Assembly (NCBI GenBank): GCA_027492585.1
Contig: JAPUEK010000090.1
Coordinates: 62,001 to 126,000 of the forward strand
DNA length: 64,000 nt
From: Paracoccaceae bacterium
GTDB lineage: Bacteria > Pseudomonadota > Alphaproteobacteria > Rhodobacterales > Rhodobacteraceae
Direction of reading: 5' to 3'
The notes beneath the pieces were generated by a model, which made no database searches, was not told the DNA's origin, and saw only the letters and a list, made by a program, of their open reading frames with translations. The position numbers were made by a program, and so were the translations under genes. Below, one piece after another: positions 7,805-16,734 of the stretch; position 1 is the first letter of the stretch, and each line of letters starts with the position of its first letter.

Positions 7805-8701
7805 TTGCAGATCTTCGGACATTGCCGATTTTCCTGGTATGGGATTTCGGACACCGGGCGCGAGATTGCGGACGAGGCGGATGCGAGGGCGCGGCTCTGG
7901 CACGCCCAGCGTATGGCGATCCGGTTTCATCTTTTCGAACAGTTGATGCTGCCGAGCCTTGCAGCCCAGACCGACAGGGATTTCACCCTTCTCGTGACGG
8001 TCTCGGAGGACATGCCGGAGGTCTACCAGACCCGGCTCGATGCCGCCGTGGCCGGTCATTCCTTCGTGCGGATGAACCGCACCCTGTCGCGCGACTATGC
8101 CAGGCTGATCGTGCCGTTCATGCAGGAAACCACCGAGGGCGGAACGGTGCGCTCCGCGCATTTCCGGCTCGACGATGACGATGCCCTGCCCGCGACCTAC
8201 ATCGAACGTCTGCGCCGCGATGCCGAGCGGGTCGATACCGGCGGTCTCGTCTGCTACCCCTACGGCGTGCTCGGCTTTCTCGACGGGCAGCGCCCGCGCC
8301 ACGGTTTCCGGCACATTTCCTATCACGCGCAGGGCCTGGCCCGGATCGCCGGGCCGGGGATGCTCCGCTCGCCGCTCCACATGCAGCACAAGCAGATGGG
8401 CCAACTGGTGCCGAGCTATGTGGACCCGACCTTCGTCGGCTACCACTTCACCCAGCACGGGGTGAACAACACCAAGGGCTATGGCGCCACCGTCCACCGC
8501 GGCGGCGCCGATGAGCGGCTGGTCAAATCCATGGAGCGCGGCAACCCCGAACTGGCAGACGGCGCCGACGCCCCGGTGAAATGCGATGAGACGATGGCGG
8601 AGGTTTTCCCCTTCACCACCGGCCCCGCAATCCGGGCGATGCTGGCCGCAACCACGGAGCCGGAACGTCTGGTCGAAACCTACGGCTTCCCCGAAGCCTG
8701 A
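7805..8701 (+). CDS. Putative rhamnosyltransferase (Rhamno_transf, DUF3118 family)
   Basis: About 298 residues matching the family whose members begin with 'qiiGlcRFSy'; here QIFGHCRFSWYG. RLDDDDALPATYIERL at about 120-135 is the acidic DDD motif that would hold the nucleotide-sugar and metal. No ATG exists near the N-terminus. The TTG at 7805 is chosen because GAGGTGG ends 4 bp before it, placing GAGG at the right distance; the upstream TTG at 7793 has no such site. The stop is 13 bp before the SGNH-like gene. It probably works with the adjacent GT61-type enzyme on a cell-surface glycan. Confidence 0.7.
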   Translation: MQIFGHCRFSWYGISDTGREIADEADARARLWHAQRMAIRFHLFEQLMLPSLAAQTDRDFTLLVTVSEDMPEVYQTRLDAAVAGHSFVRMNRTLSRDYARLIVPFMQETTEGGTVRSAHFRLDDDDALPATYIERLRRDAERVDTGGLVCYPYGVLGFLDGQRPRHGFRHISYHAQGLARIAGPGMLRSPLHMQHKQMGQLVPSYVDPTFVGYHFTQHGVNNTKGYGATVHRGGADERLVKSMERGNPELADGADAPVKCDETMAEVFPFTTGPAIRAMLAATTEPERLVETYGFPEA

Positions 8702-8714
8702 CCGGAGCGCCGCC

Positions 8715-10298
8715 ATGGACATGAAGCTGCGCCCCGTCGAGCTCGACCCGCCCCCCGGCGGGGAACAGTCGCGCCCGCCCGAAGCGACGCCCCGCGCCTA
8801 TGCGCCCTTTGTCGCCGTGACGCTTCCCGGCAACCGGGCGGCCGCGGTTTCTGCCGACAACCGGGTGATCCGCGCCGGCTGGCCCGAACTCGACAGCCCG
8901 ATGTTCCACCCGACCGTGGCCGTCGATATCGCCGCGAACCGGATGCGGGTTCTGCATGACATGGGTGAGGGCGGCTTTGCCATCGATTCCGTCGATCTGC
9001 GCTTCGACTGGACGATGGCCTCCGGCATCACCACCGTCCTGCCCTATCTGATGTTCGGCCAGTCGCTCGCCATGAACAAGGGCCGCGACCAGTCGCTGAC
9101 CCTCGCTCCCGTCGCCGCGGGCCGCGCGCTCATGTATGCCAACGAGGGGGCGGGCGCGCAGATGTCAGCCTCCGAGCGCCCGAAATACGACAAGCGGGAC
9201 TTCGGCCCCTGCCATTTCCCCTCGACCGATCTCGACCGGCTGGTGGACCTGCACGAGGAGCAGGGGGAAAGCCCGGTTTCCGCCGCCGTCGCGGGCTTTC
9301 TGCCCGCCCTGCCCGCCGGAACCGGCGTGGTTGCCTCCAACCATGCGCGCGGCGGCATGTCGATGCTGCGGCTGATGCCGAAGCGGCTTTCCGAAGGGCA
9401 GGGTCACGGCATCCAATATGCCGGGCTCCTGCGCGCCGCCGTCCGCACCCGCCAGTTCTGCGATGCCCATGCCCGGCAGATGGCGCAGCCGGTCGTCTCC
9501 TTCATTCAGGGCGAGGCGGCGCTGCCCGATGATCCCTTCCGCTATGCCGACCGTCTCCTGTCGCTGCAAACCGCGCTGACGGAGGATCTGTCGCGCATCA
9601 CCGGCCAGCAGGAGCAGGTTCCGGTCTTCACCGACCAGACCCGGATCGCCTTTCCCCCCGAACAGGGGCTGGACGGGATGGAGCCGCCGGTGGCCGTCGC
9701 CCAGCTTCGCATGGCGCTGGCCCATCCGGGGCGGGTCTTCTGCGTCGGGCCGAAGTATTTCCTTGACCGCCGCTCCACCCGCAAGGGGCGCGGAGATCCG
9801 GTGCATCTGACGGCCGAAGCCTCGCGGCTTCTTGGCGAGTATCACGGCCGCGCCATCCGCCAGTGCCTCTCCGGCACGCCATGGCTGCCGCTGCACATCG
9901 CCAGCTATGCCCGCGAGGGCGCCGAAATCCGGCTTTGCGTCGCGGGCGGTCACGGCGATCTGGTGCTCGACACCGAAAGCCTGCGCCCGACGATCAGCAG
10001 TCTCCACGGCTTCCGCTGGCTTCAGGACGGCGGCCTGCCCGCGCAGGTCGTGGCGCTCCGGCTCGACGGGCGGCAGATCCTCCTGACGCTCAGCCACGAT
10101 CCCGGCGCAGCGGGCCGCGACTTCGCCCGCGCCGCGCTGACCGTGGGGTTCTTCGCCGACAGCCCGCTCATCGACGAGGGTCCGCTGACCGGAGGCCGCA
10201 CCAACATCCATGATTCCGCGCCGGAGATCGCGCAGGACGGCCGCCCGATGGTCAACTGGCTCTGCCACGACTGGTTCCGCGAAGACCCCGCTGCCTGA
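8715..10298 (+). CDS. SGNH-like hydrolase (sialate O-acetylesterase-like)
   Basis: About 527 residues with three widely spaced motifs of SGNH esterases of the SASA type: VVASNHARGG (block I-like serine region, about 208-217), VVSFIQGEAALPDDP (QGE of block III) and GDPVHLTAEASRLLGEYHGRA (D-x-x-H of block V, with the usual 'eg.rllGe' continuation). The enzymes remove acyl groups from sugars or phage-tail and glycan substrates. No signal peptide is evident; the N-terminus is proline-rich. It follows two glycosyltransferases closely, so glycan O-acetyl modification is a reasonable inference. Overall similarity is low, so the family call rests on motif spacing. Confidence 0.5.
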   Translation: MDMKLRPVELDPPPGGEQSRPPEATPRAYAPFVAVTLPGNRAAAVSADNRVIRAGWPELDSPMFHPTVAVDIAANRMRVLHDMGEGGFAIDSVDLRFDWTMASGITTVLPYLMFGQSLAMNKGRDQSLTLAPVAAGRALMYANEGAGAQMSASERPKYDKRDFGPCHFPSTDLDRLVDLHEEQGESPVSAAVAGFLPALPAGTGVVASNHARGGMSMLRLMPKRLSEGQGHGIQYAGLLRAAVRTRQFCDAHARQMAQPVVSFIQGEAALPDDPFRYADRLLSLQTALTEDLSRITGQQEQVPVFTDQTRIAFPPEQGLDGMEPPVAVAQLRMALAHPGRVFCVGPKYFLDRRSTRKGRGDPVHLTAEASRLLGEYHGRAIRQCLSGTPWLPLHIASYAREGAEIRLCVAGGHGDLVLDTESLRPTISSLHGFRWLQDGGLPAQVVALRLDGRQILLTLSHDPGAAGRDFARAALTVGFFADSPLIDEGPLTGGRTNIHDSAPEIAQDGRPMVNWLCHDWFREDPAA

Positions 10299-10339
10299 CC
10301 GCTCCCGACGCCCGCCCGCAAGGCCGCGATACGAATCCC

Positions 10340-10376
10340 TTGACAGCTTTGCCCTAATACTTAACAAAGCAAGTAT
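10340..10376 (+). promoter_or_regulatory. Promoter/operator of the homoprotocatechuate operon
   Basis: TTGACA at 10340-10345 is a perfect -35; a weak -10 (TAACAA, 10362-10367) sits 16 bp on. The -10 lies inside the inverted repeat ATACTT-N8-AAGTAT (10357-10376), so a bound repressor would block RNA polymerase. The size fits a MarR-type dimer such as HpaR, whose likely gene is at 60135-60617. The operon's first ATG is at 10399. Confidence 0.5.
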
Positions 10377-10398
10377 CAGGGGAGAGGGAGCCGGGCAG

Positions 10399-10791
10399 AT
10401 GCCCCATGTGATGATCGACTATTCCCCCAATCTGGAGGGGCGTCTGGATATCGCCGGCCTGTGCCGCACCCTGCGCGATGCGGCGGTGGCGACCGGGGTT
10501 CTGCCCTTGGCCGGCCTGCGGCTGCGTGCCACCGCCTGCACCCATGTCGTGATCGCGGACGGCAACCCCGACCACGCCTTTCTCGACATCTCGGTCCGCC
10601 TGCGCGCCGGCCGTACGGAGGAGGCGAAAGCCGCCGCCACCGCCGCGCTCTTCGCCGCCGCCGAGGCCTTCTGCGCCGAACTGCTCGCTACCTCTTCCTT
10701 CATGCTCAGCTTCGAGATGCGCGACATCGACCCCGCCCTTTCGCCCAAGACCAGTTCCATCCGCCGCTACCTGCCGGGAGAGATCCAATGA
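10399..10791 (+). CDS. hpaF: 5-carboxymethyl-2-hydroxymuconate isomerase
   Basis: A 130-residue CHMI-family protein, the normal size. It starts with the family pattern MPHVMIDYSPNLEG, in which the proline after Met becomes the catalytic N-terminal base, as in other tautomerases. THVVIADG and RRYLPG near the end are also typical. It isomerises 5-carboxymethyl-2-hydroxymuconate in the 4-hydroxyphenylacetate (homoprotocatechuate) meta pathway. GGGGAGAGGGAG precedes the ATG. Its stop overlaps the start of hpaE (ATGA). Here it leads the operon, directly behind the palindromic operator. Confidence 0.88.
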   Translation: MPHVMIDYSPNLEGRLDIAGLCRTLRDAAVATGVLPLAGLRLRATACTHVVIADGNPDHAFLDISVRLRAGRTEEAKAAATAALFAAAEAFCAELLATSSFMLSFEMRDIDPALSPKTSSIRRYLPGEIQ

Positions 10792-12293
10792 CCGACCTTG
10801 CCACCCATCTTGCCAAGCTCGACATCCATCTTTCCCGCTTCCGCGAGACCGGAATCCTCAACCTGATCGGCGGCAAGGACGTGACCGGGGTGGAATGGTT
10901 CGAAACCCGCTCCCCCGTCGATGAAAGCCTGATCGCCAAAGTCGCGCTCGGCGGTGCCGCCGAAATCGACGCCGCCGCCAAAGCCGCCAAGGCCGCCTTC
11001 CCCGGCTGGGCCGCGATGGAGGGGGACAAGCGCAAGGCCATCCTCCACCGCATCGCCGATCTGATCGAGGAGCGCGCCGAGGAAATCGCCCTTTGCGAGT
11101 GTTGGGACACCGGGCAGGCCTGGCGCTTCATGTCAAAGGCCGCGCTGCGCGGGGCGGAGAACTTCCGCTTCTTCGCCGATCTCGCCCCCGGCGCCCGCGA
11201 CGGGCAGAGCCTGCCGACCGGCAGCCACATGAACATCACCAGCCGCCACCCGATCGGCCCGGTCGGCGTGATCACCCCGTGGAACACGCCCTTCATGCTC
11301 TCCACCTGGAAGATCGCCCCGGCACTGGCGGCAGGCTGCACGGTCGTTCACAAACCTGCGGAATTCTCCCCCCTCACCGCGCGGCTGCTGGCCGAGATCT
11401 GCCATGAGGCGGGCCTGCCCCCCGGCGTGCTCAACCTCGTCAACGGCATGGGCGAAGGCGCGGGCAAGGCGCTCACCGAGCATCCCGACATCAAGGCCAT
11501 CGCCTTCGTCGGCGAAAGCCGCACCGGCAGCATGATCATGCGGCAAGGCTCGGAAACGCTGAAGCGCGTCCATTTCGAGCTTGGCGGCAAGAACCCGGTC
11601 GTGGTCTTCGAGGATGCCGATCTCGACCGCGCCCTCGATGCGGCAATCTTCATGATCTATTCGCTGAACGGCGAACGCTGCACCTCCTCCTCGCGCCTTC
11701 TGGTGCAGGAGAGCATCGCCGCCAGCTTCCATGAAAAGCTGATCGCGCGGGTGAACAACATCAAGGTCGGCCATCCGCTCGATCCGAAAACCGAAGTCGG
11801 GCCGCTGATCCACAAGACCCATTTCGACAAGGTGACGGGATATGTGGACATCGGCCGCAGCGATGGCGCCACCCTTGCCGCCGGCGGCGCGCGGGTCGGC
11901 GAGACCGGCTGGTTCATCCGCCCGGCGCTCTTCACCAACGCCACCCCGGAAATGAGGATCGCGCAGGAGGAGGTCTTCGGCCCCTTCCTCACCTCCCTCA
12001 CCTTCAGGGATGAGGCCGAGGCGCTGTCCATCGCCAATGGCACCGCCTACGGCCTCACCGGCTATGTCTGGACCAATGACCTGACCCGCGCCCTGCGCTT
12101 CAGCGAGGGGCTGGAGGCCGGGATGATCTGGGTGAACTCCGAAAACGTCCGCCACCTGCCTACCCCCTTCGGCGGGGTCAAGGCCTCGGGCATCGGGCGC
12201 GATGGCGGCGACTGGTCCTTCGAATTCTACATGGAAACGAAGAACGTGGCCTTCGCGCTCGGCCACCACAAGATCCAGCGGCTCGGGGCCTGA
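10788..12293 (+). CDS. hpaE: 5-carboxymethyl-2-hydroxymuconate semialdehyde dehydrogenase
   Basis: A 501-residue NAD(P)-dependent aldehyde dehydrogenase, normal length. The fold's landmarks are visible: GVITPWNTPFMLSTWK (substrate/cofactor loop), FELGGKNP with general-base E264, and NGERCTSSSR with nucleophile C298. It oxidises the semialdehyde produced by ring cleavage to 5-carboxymethyl-2-hydroxymuconate. The assignment to HpaE rather than another aldehyde dehydrogenase rests on the operon (hpaF before, the ring-cleavage genes after). The ATG overlaps the hpaF stop, indicating coupled translation. Confidence 0.9.
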   Translation: MTDLATHLAKLDIHLSRFRETGILNLIGGKDVTGVEWFETRSPVDESLIAKVALGGAAEIDAAAKAAKAAFPGWAAMEGDKRKAILHRIADLIEERAEEIALCECWDTGQAWRFMSKAALRGAENFRFFADLAPGARDGQSLPTGSHMNITSRHPIGPVGVITPWNTPFMLSTWKIAPALAAGCTVVHKPAEFSPLTARLLAEICHEAGLPPGVLNLVNGMGEGAGKALTEHPDIKAIAFVGESRTGSMIMRQGSETLKRVHFELGGKNPVVVFEDADLDRALDAAIFMIYSLNGERCTSSSRLLVQESIAASFHEKLIARVNNIKVGHPLDPKTEVGPLIHKTHFDKVTGYVDIGRSDGATLAAGGARVGETGWFIRPALFTNATPEMRIAQEEVFGPFLTSLTFRDEAEALSIANGTAYGLTGYVWTNDLTRALRFSEGLEAGMIWVNSENVRHLPTPFGGVKASGIGRDGGDWSFEFYMETKNVAFALGHHKIQRLGA

Positions 12294-12375
12294 CCACGGC
12301 CCCGGAGACCCGCCTCACCGCACGCAGGAAACGCGCGTTGATCCGGGGGCGGGAGGCCCCCGAAGGGAGGAAGCA

Positions 12376-13230
12376 ATGGGACAGATCGTCCTCACGGCCA
12401 AGGTCAGCCATGTGCCGACCATGCTCTTGTCCGAACGGCCCGGCCGCTTGCAGGGTAAGCGCCAGTCGTCCATCGACGCGCACCGGGAAATCGCCCGCCG
12501 CGCCCGTGCGCTCGGCGCCGATACGATCGTGGTGCTGGACACGCATTGGATGGTCAACGCAGGCTACCACGTCAATTCCAACGCCCGGTTTTGCGGCACC
12601 TACACCAGTCACGAGTTTCCCCAGTTCATTCAGGGACTTGAGTATGATTACCCCGGCAACCCCGCGCTGGGCGACCTCATCGCCGCCAAGGCGACGGAGG
12701 CCGGCGTCCATACGCTGTCCCATCAGGTACCGACCCTCGATCTGGAATACGGCACGCTGGTTCCCCTGCGCTACATGAACCCCGAAGGCGATCTGAAGGC
12801 GGTCTCCGTCGCGGCCTATTGCACGGTCCACAGCTTCGACTCCTCCCGCAGGCTCGGCGCCGCCATCCGCGCCGCAGTCGAGGCGAGCGATGCCAAAGTG
12901 CTCCTCGTCGCTTCCGGCTCCCTCTCCCACAAGATCTGGGAGAACGAGCTGTACGAGGCCAACAACGGCACCTTCACCATCAGCCGCGAATTCAACCGCC
13001 AGTGCGACCTGCGCGTGCTCGAACTCTGGGAGAAGGGCGAGATCGCCCCCTTCCTCAGGATGCTGCCCGACTACGCCATCCATTGTTCCGGCGAAGGCAC
13101 GATGCATGACACGTTCATGCTCTTCGGCGCGCTCGGCTGGGACGACTACCGGGGCCGGGGCGAGATCGTCGGAGAGTATTTCCCCTCTTCCGGCACCGGC
13201 CAGGCCAATGTCATCTTTCCGCTTTCCTGA
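12376..13230 (+). CDS. hpaD: 3,4-dihydroxyphenylacetate 2,3-dioxygenase, LigB-type (class III)
   Basis: A 284-residue extradiol dioxygenase of the LigB superfamily, as in E. coli HpaD. It begins IVLTAKVSHVPTMLLSE, with the His of the 'sHvP' metal-site element, and has VVLDTHWMVN, ASGSLSHKIWENE and GEGTMHDTFMLFGALGW in family order. It opens the ring of homoprotocatechuate using Fe(II) and O2. GGGAGG precedes the ATG at 12376. The 82-bp gap from hpaE contains no obvious gene. An unrelated enzyme for apparently the same reaction follows 11 bp later, which makes one of the two a candidate for a different catechol. Confidence 0.88.
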   Translation: MGQIVLTAKVSHVPTMLLSERPGRLQGKRQSSIDAHREIARRARALGADTIVVLDTHWMVNAGYHVNSNARFCGTYTSHEFPQFIQGLEYDYPGNPALGDLIAAKATEAGVHTLSHQVPTLDLEYGTLVPLRYMNPEGDLKAVSVAAYCTVHSFDSSRRLGAAIRAAVEASDAKVLLVASGSLSHKIWENELYEANNGTFTISREFNRQCDLRVLELWEKGEIAPFLRMLPDYAIHCSGEGTMHDTFMLFGALGWDDYRGRGEIVGEYFPSSGTGQANVIFPLS

Positions 13231-13241
13231 AAGGCTTCCCC

Positions 13242-14222
13242 ATGCCCATTCCCGCCCCGAACCTGACCCCGCCCTTCAACATCGTCCGCCTGTCCCATGC
13301 GGAACTGCGGGTCACCGACCTCGGCTGGTCGCGCGGCTATTATGTGGACACGCTCGGCCTTCAGGTCACGCATGAGGACAGCGGGACAATCTATCTGCGC
13401 GCGATGGAGGAGCGGGGCCACCATTGCCTCATCCTGCGGAAGGCGGCGGAAGGCTCGGTCGGGGTTCTCGGCTTCAAGGTCTGGGGGGAAGAGGACCTCG
13501 ACCGCGCCGCGCATTGGTTCGCGGCGCGGGGCCTGCCTGTGACATGGACCGAACGACCGTTCATGGGCCGGGTTCTGGCCACCCGTGACCCTTGGGGCGT
13601 ACCGCTGGAATTCTATGCGAAGATGGATCGCCTGCCGCCGATCCATCAGCAGTACAAGCTCTATCGCGGGGTGAAGCCGCTCCGCATCGACCACTTCAAC
13701 CTCTTCTCGCCGGATGTGGATGCTTCGGTCGCCTTCTACGGCGACATGGGCTTCCGGGTGACGGAATATACCGCCGACGAGGAAACCGGCCGCACCTGGG
13801 CGGCGTGGATGCACCGCAAGGGCGGTGTCCATGACATCGCCTTCACCAACGGCACCGGGCCGCGCCTGCACCACACCGCCTTCTGGGTGCCGACCCCGCT
13901 GAACATCATCGACCTGCTCGACCTGATGGCGACCTCCGGCTATCTCGCCAATATCGAGCGCGGACCGGGGCGGCACGGCATTTCCAACGCCTTCTTCCTC
14001 TACATCCGCGACAAGGACGGCCACCGGACGGAGATCTACTGCTCCGACTACCAGACCTGCGACCCGGATCTGGAGCCGGTCAAATGGGATCTGAAGGACC
14101 CGCAGCGCCAGACCCTCTGGGGCGCCCCTGCGCCACGCTCCTGGTTCGAACTGGGATCGGTCTTCGAGGGCGCATCGCTCCGCGACAGCGATCTCAAGGC
14201 CCAACCGATCATCGCACCATGA
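13242..14222 (+). CDS. VOC-family extradiol dioxygenase (homoprotocatechuate 2,3-dioxygenase-like)
   Basis: A 326-residue type I extradiol dioxygenase with two vicinal-oxygen-chelate modules. The C-terminal module carries the metal triad: H151 (RIDHFNLFSPDV), H210/H211 (LHHTAFWV) and E264 (HRTEIYCSDY). This matches the Brevibacterium HPCD / Arthrobacter MndD group that cleaves 3,4-dihydroxyphenylacetate with Fe(II) or Mn(II). The order and operon position support the same step as HpaD, although a related ring such as a substituted homoprotocatechuate is possible. Its stop overlaps the hpaG start (ATGA). The protein is shorter than HPCD (365 aa) and lacks part of the C-terminal lid. Confidence 0.82.
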   Translation: MPIPAPNLTPPFNIVRLSHAELRVTDLGWSRGYYVDTLGLQVTHEDSGTIYLRAMEERGHHCLILRKAAEGSVGVLGFKVWGEEDLDRAAHWFAARGLPVTWTERPFMGRVLATRDPWGVPLEFYAKMDRLPPIHQQYKLYRGVKPLRIDHFNLFSPDVDASVAFYGDMGFRVTEYTADEETGRTWAAWMHRKGGVHDIAFTNGTGPRLHHTAFWVPTPLNIIDLLDLMATSGYLANIERGPGRHGISNAFFLYIRDKDGHRTEIYCSDYQTCDPDLEPVKWDLKDPQRQTLWGAPAPRSWFELGSVFEGASLRDSDLKAQPIIAP

Positions 14223-15085
14223 GCGGCACCATGAACCTTGTCACCTTTACGGCCGCCGGGCAGCGGCACTGGGGCGTCACCGCGCCGGGGGGCGTCCTCG
14301 CCCTCTCGGCGGAGTTTCCCCAATGGCGGACCCTCCGCAATGTGATCGAAGCCGGGGCGATCCCGCAGGTGCTCGCCGCCGGCGAGGGAAGAGCCGCGAC
14401 CCATCCCCACGGATCGTTCACCTATGACATCCCGGTGCCGGACCCCGAAAAGATCATCTGCGTCGGCGTGAACTTCCCGGACCGCAATGCCGAATACAAG
14501 GACGGGCAGGAGGCGCCGCCGAACATGTCGCTCTTCCCGCGCTTTCCGCGCAGCTTCACCGGCGCGGGAAGCCCGCTGACCCGCCCGCCGGAAAGCCCGC
14601 AACTCGACTACGAAGGCGAGATCGCCGTGGTCATCGGCACCGGCGGCCGCCGCATCCCCGAGGCGGAGGCGCTGTCCCATATCGCGGCGCTCACGCTCTG
14701 CAACGAAGGCACGATCCGCGACTGGGTGCGCCATGCCAAGTTCAACGTCACGCAGGGCAAGAACTGGGACGGTTCCGGCGCCATCGGGCCGTGGCTGGTG
14801 CCGTTCACCGATCCCGCGCAGATCGTCGATGTGGCGCTTGAGACCCGCGTGAACGGCGAACTCCGCCAGAGCGACCGCACCGGGCGGATGCTGTTCCCGG
14901 TCGCCCGCCAGATCGCCTATATCTCCACCTTCACCACGCTGGTTCCCGGCGACATCATCGTCACCGGCACCCCCACCGGCGCAGGCGCGCGCTTCGATCC
15001 GCCGGTCTGGCTGAAGCCCGGCGATGTGGTGGAGGTGCGGGCCGAAGGCATCGGCACCCTGACGAACGGAGTGGCGGACGAATGA
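14219..15085 (+). CDS. hpaG: Fumarylacetoacetate hydrolase-family decarboxylase/isomerase
   Basis: A 288-residue single-domain FAH-family protein. KIICVGVNFPDRNAEY, then DYEGEIAVVIG (acidic metal ligands) and a C-terminal VTGTPTGAGARFDPPVWLKPGDVVEV are diagnostic. In the homoprotocatechuate pathway this family decarboxylates 5-oxopent-3-ene-1,2,5-tricarboxylate and isomerises the product. E. coli HpaG is a tandem two-domain protein of about 430 aa; this one has one domain, so either it acts as an oligomer doing both jobs or a second copy exists elsewhere. It overlaps both neighbours by 4 bp. Confidence 0.82.
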   Translation: MSGTMNLVTFTAAGQRHWGVTAPGGVLALSAEFPQWRTLRNVIEAGAIPQVLAAGEGRAATHPHGSFTYDIPVPDPEKIICVGVNFPDRNAEYKDGQEAPPNMSLFPRFPRSFTGAGSPLTRPPESPQLDYEGEIAVVIGTGGRRIPEAEALSHIAALTLCNEGTIRDWVRHAKFNVTQGKNWDGSGAIGPWLVPFTDPAQIVDVALETRVNGELRQSDRTGRMLFPVARQIAYISTFTTLVPGDIIVTGTPTGAGARFDPPVWLKPGDVVEVRAEGIGTLTNGVADE

Positions 15086-15882
15086 CCCCCGAAGAGATCG
15101 ACGCAGAGGCTGAAGCCCTTTATCAGGCCGAAATCACCGGCAGGCAGCGCGGGCTGATCAGCCTCGCCCATCCCGCCGCGGGGCTGGACGAGGCCTATGC
15201 CATCCAGGCCGCCCTCGTCGCCCGCAGGCGGGCGGCCGGGCGCCACGGCATCGGCTGGAAGATCGGCCTCACTTCCCGCGCCATGCAGGAGGCGCTGAAG
15301 ATCACCACCCCGGACAGCGGCATCCTCATGGACGACATGCTGTTTGAAACCGGCGTCACCATCCCCGCAGGCCGCTTCATCCAGCCGCGGGTGGAGGCGG
15401 AGATCGCCTTCCTCCTGAAATCCCCGCTCGGCGGCGCGGGGCTGACGCGGCAGGATGTGATCGCCGCGACCGCCGCCGTCGCCCCCGCGCTCGAAATCCT
15501 CGACACCCGCATCCTGCGCGCCGATCCCGCCACGGGCCGGGCGCGCAGCATCGTCGACACCATCTCCGACAATGCCGCCAATGCCGGGATCGTGCTCGGG
15601 GCGGAGCGCCACCCGGTCGGGGCCTTCGACCTGCGCTTCGTCCCCGCCATCGTCAAACGGGACGGGGTGGTGGAGGAAACCGGCCTCGGCGCCGGGGTGC
15701 TCGACGATCCGGTGACCAGCATCCTGTGGCTGACCGAGCGGCTCGCCCGCTACGGCATGGGCATGCAGGCGGGGGAGATCATCCTCTCCGGCAGCTTCAT
15801 CCGCCCGATCGAGGCCCCGCCCGGCAGCCGCTTCGAGGCCGACTTCGGCCCCTTCGGCCGGGTGGAGATCGCCTTCGCCTGA
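15082..15882 (+). CDS. hpaH: 2-oxo-hept-4-ene-1,7-dioate hydratase
   Basis: A 266-residue hydratase of the MhpD/HpaH family, full length. Family blocks visible are GWKIGLTSRAMQEAL, PDSGILMDDM, RVEAEIAFLLKSPL (metal-binding glutamates), then LEILDTRI and the C-terminal GEIILSGSFIRPI. It hydrates 2-oxohept-ene-dioate before aldolase cleavage. It closes the operon; the HpaI aldolase that should act next is not in the window. The convergent IclR gene ends 29 bp downstream, and no strong terminator hairpin with a U-run is seen between them. Confidence 0.88.
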   Translation: MTPEEIDAEAEALYQAEITGRQRGLISLAHPAAGLDEAYAIQAALVARRRAAGRHGIGWKIGLTSRAMQEALKITTPDSGILMDDMLFETGVTIPAGRFIQPRVEAEIAFLLKSPLGGAGLTRQDVIAATAAVAPALEILDTRILRADPATGRARSIVDTISDNAANAGIVLGAERHPVGAFDLRFVPAIVKRDGVVEETGLGAGVLDDPVTSILWLTERLARYGMGMQAGEIILSGSFIRPIEAPPGSRFEADFGPFGRVEIAFA

Positions 15883-15911
15883 GCGCGGGGCTACCCCGGG
15901 ACTGAGCCGGA

Positions 15912-16673
15912 TCAGCCGTCGAACATCCGCGCCAGTTCCGCCTTCAGCGCAGTCAGCGCCCGCGTCACCTGCGCCCGCTGGCCGTCATAGCGGGGCGTCG
16001 GCACCGGCACCGAAATGGCATGGAGATCGCCGACCGGATCGGTAAAGGCGATGCCCAATGCGCTGATCCCCTCCGTATGGGCATCCCGGTCCTCCGCCAG
16101 CCCGCTGGACCGGATCAGCGCCAGCCGCCGCGACAGGGCGGGCCAGTCATCGGCCAGCCCGAGCCGCGCCCATTCCTGCTGGGCAAGCTGCATCGCCTCG
16201 CTTTCGGACAGAAGCGTCAGGCAGGCGCGGCCGTTGGCGGTCGTCGTCAGCGGAAACACCTCCCCCACCGAAGACACCGCCCGCAGCCTGTGACTGCCCT
16301 GCACCTGATCGAGAAAGATCATCCGCCCCCCGCGCAGCACCGACAGGTCCACCGTCTCTCCGGTCTCCTCCATCACCTGCTGGAGAAGCGGGCGGCACCG
16401 CTCCACGATGTTGTAGCGCGCCGCCCCCGCCAAGGCGTGCAGCTCCGGCCCGAGCCGGATGCCCCCGCCCTGCGCCGAAGAGATGACCAGCCGCTCCTCC
16501 TGGAGCGCCTGCACCAGCCGCTGCACGGTCGAGCGCGGCAGGTCCACCGCCTGCGCGATCTGGGCAAGGCTCTGGCCCGTGGGGCTGTCCTTCAGCGCCC
16601 GCAGCACCGCCGCCGCACGGGCGATCACCTGAATTCCGTTCCTCGATCCGTTGCGATCGCCGCTGTCGTCCAT
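15912..16673 (-). CDS. IclR-family transcriptional regulator
   Basis: A 253-residue IclR protein. The N-terminal winged HTH is GQSLAQIAQAVDLPRSTVQR and the effector domain contains GETVDLSVLRGGRMIFLDQVQG and TTTANGRACL. The ATG at 16673 is preferred because AGAGGG lies upstream; an in-frame ATG at 16718 would add 15 residues but lacks a good site. It is divergent from the 16879-25470 operon, and the shared region holds a perfect palindrome (16735-16759). It is therefore likely to control that operon and itself. The ligand is unknown and is presumably the operon's substrate or an intermediate. Confidence 0.88.
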   Translation of the reverse strand: MDDSGDRNGSRNGIQVIARAAAVLRALKDSPTGQSLAQIAQAVDLPRSTVQRLVQALQEERLVISSAQGGGIRLGPELHALAGAARYNIVERCRPLLQQVMEETGETVDLSVLRGGRMIFLDQVQGSHRLRAVSSVGEVFPLTTTANGRACLTLLSESEAMQLAQQEWARLGLADDWPALSRRLALIRSSGLAEDRDAHTEGISALGIAFTDPVGDLHAISVPVPTPRYDGQRAQVTRALTALKAELARMFDG

Positions 16674-16734
16674 GGTCCGCCCTCTTTGCGGACCCGAGTT
16701 TGCCAGCTTTCCCGTCATGATGCCAGTCCCGCAT

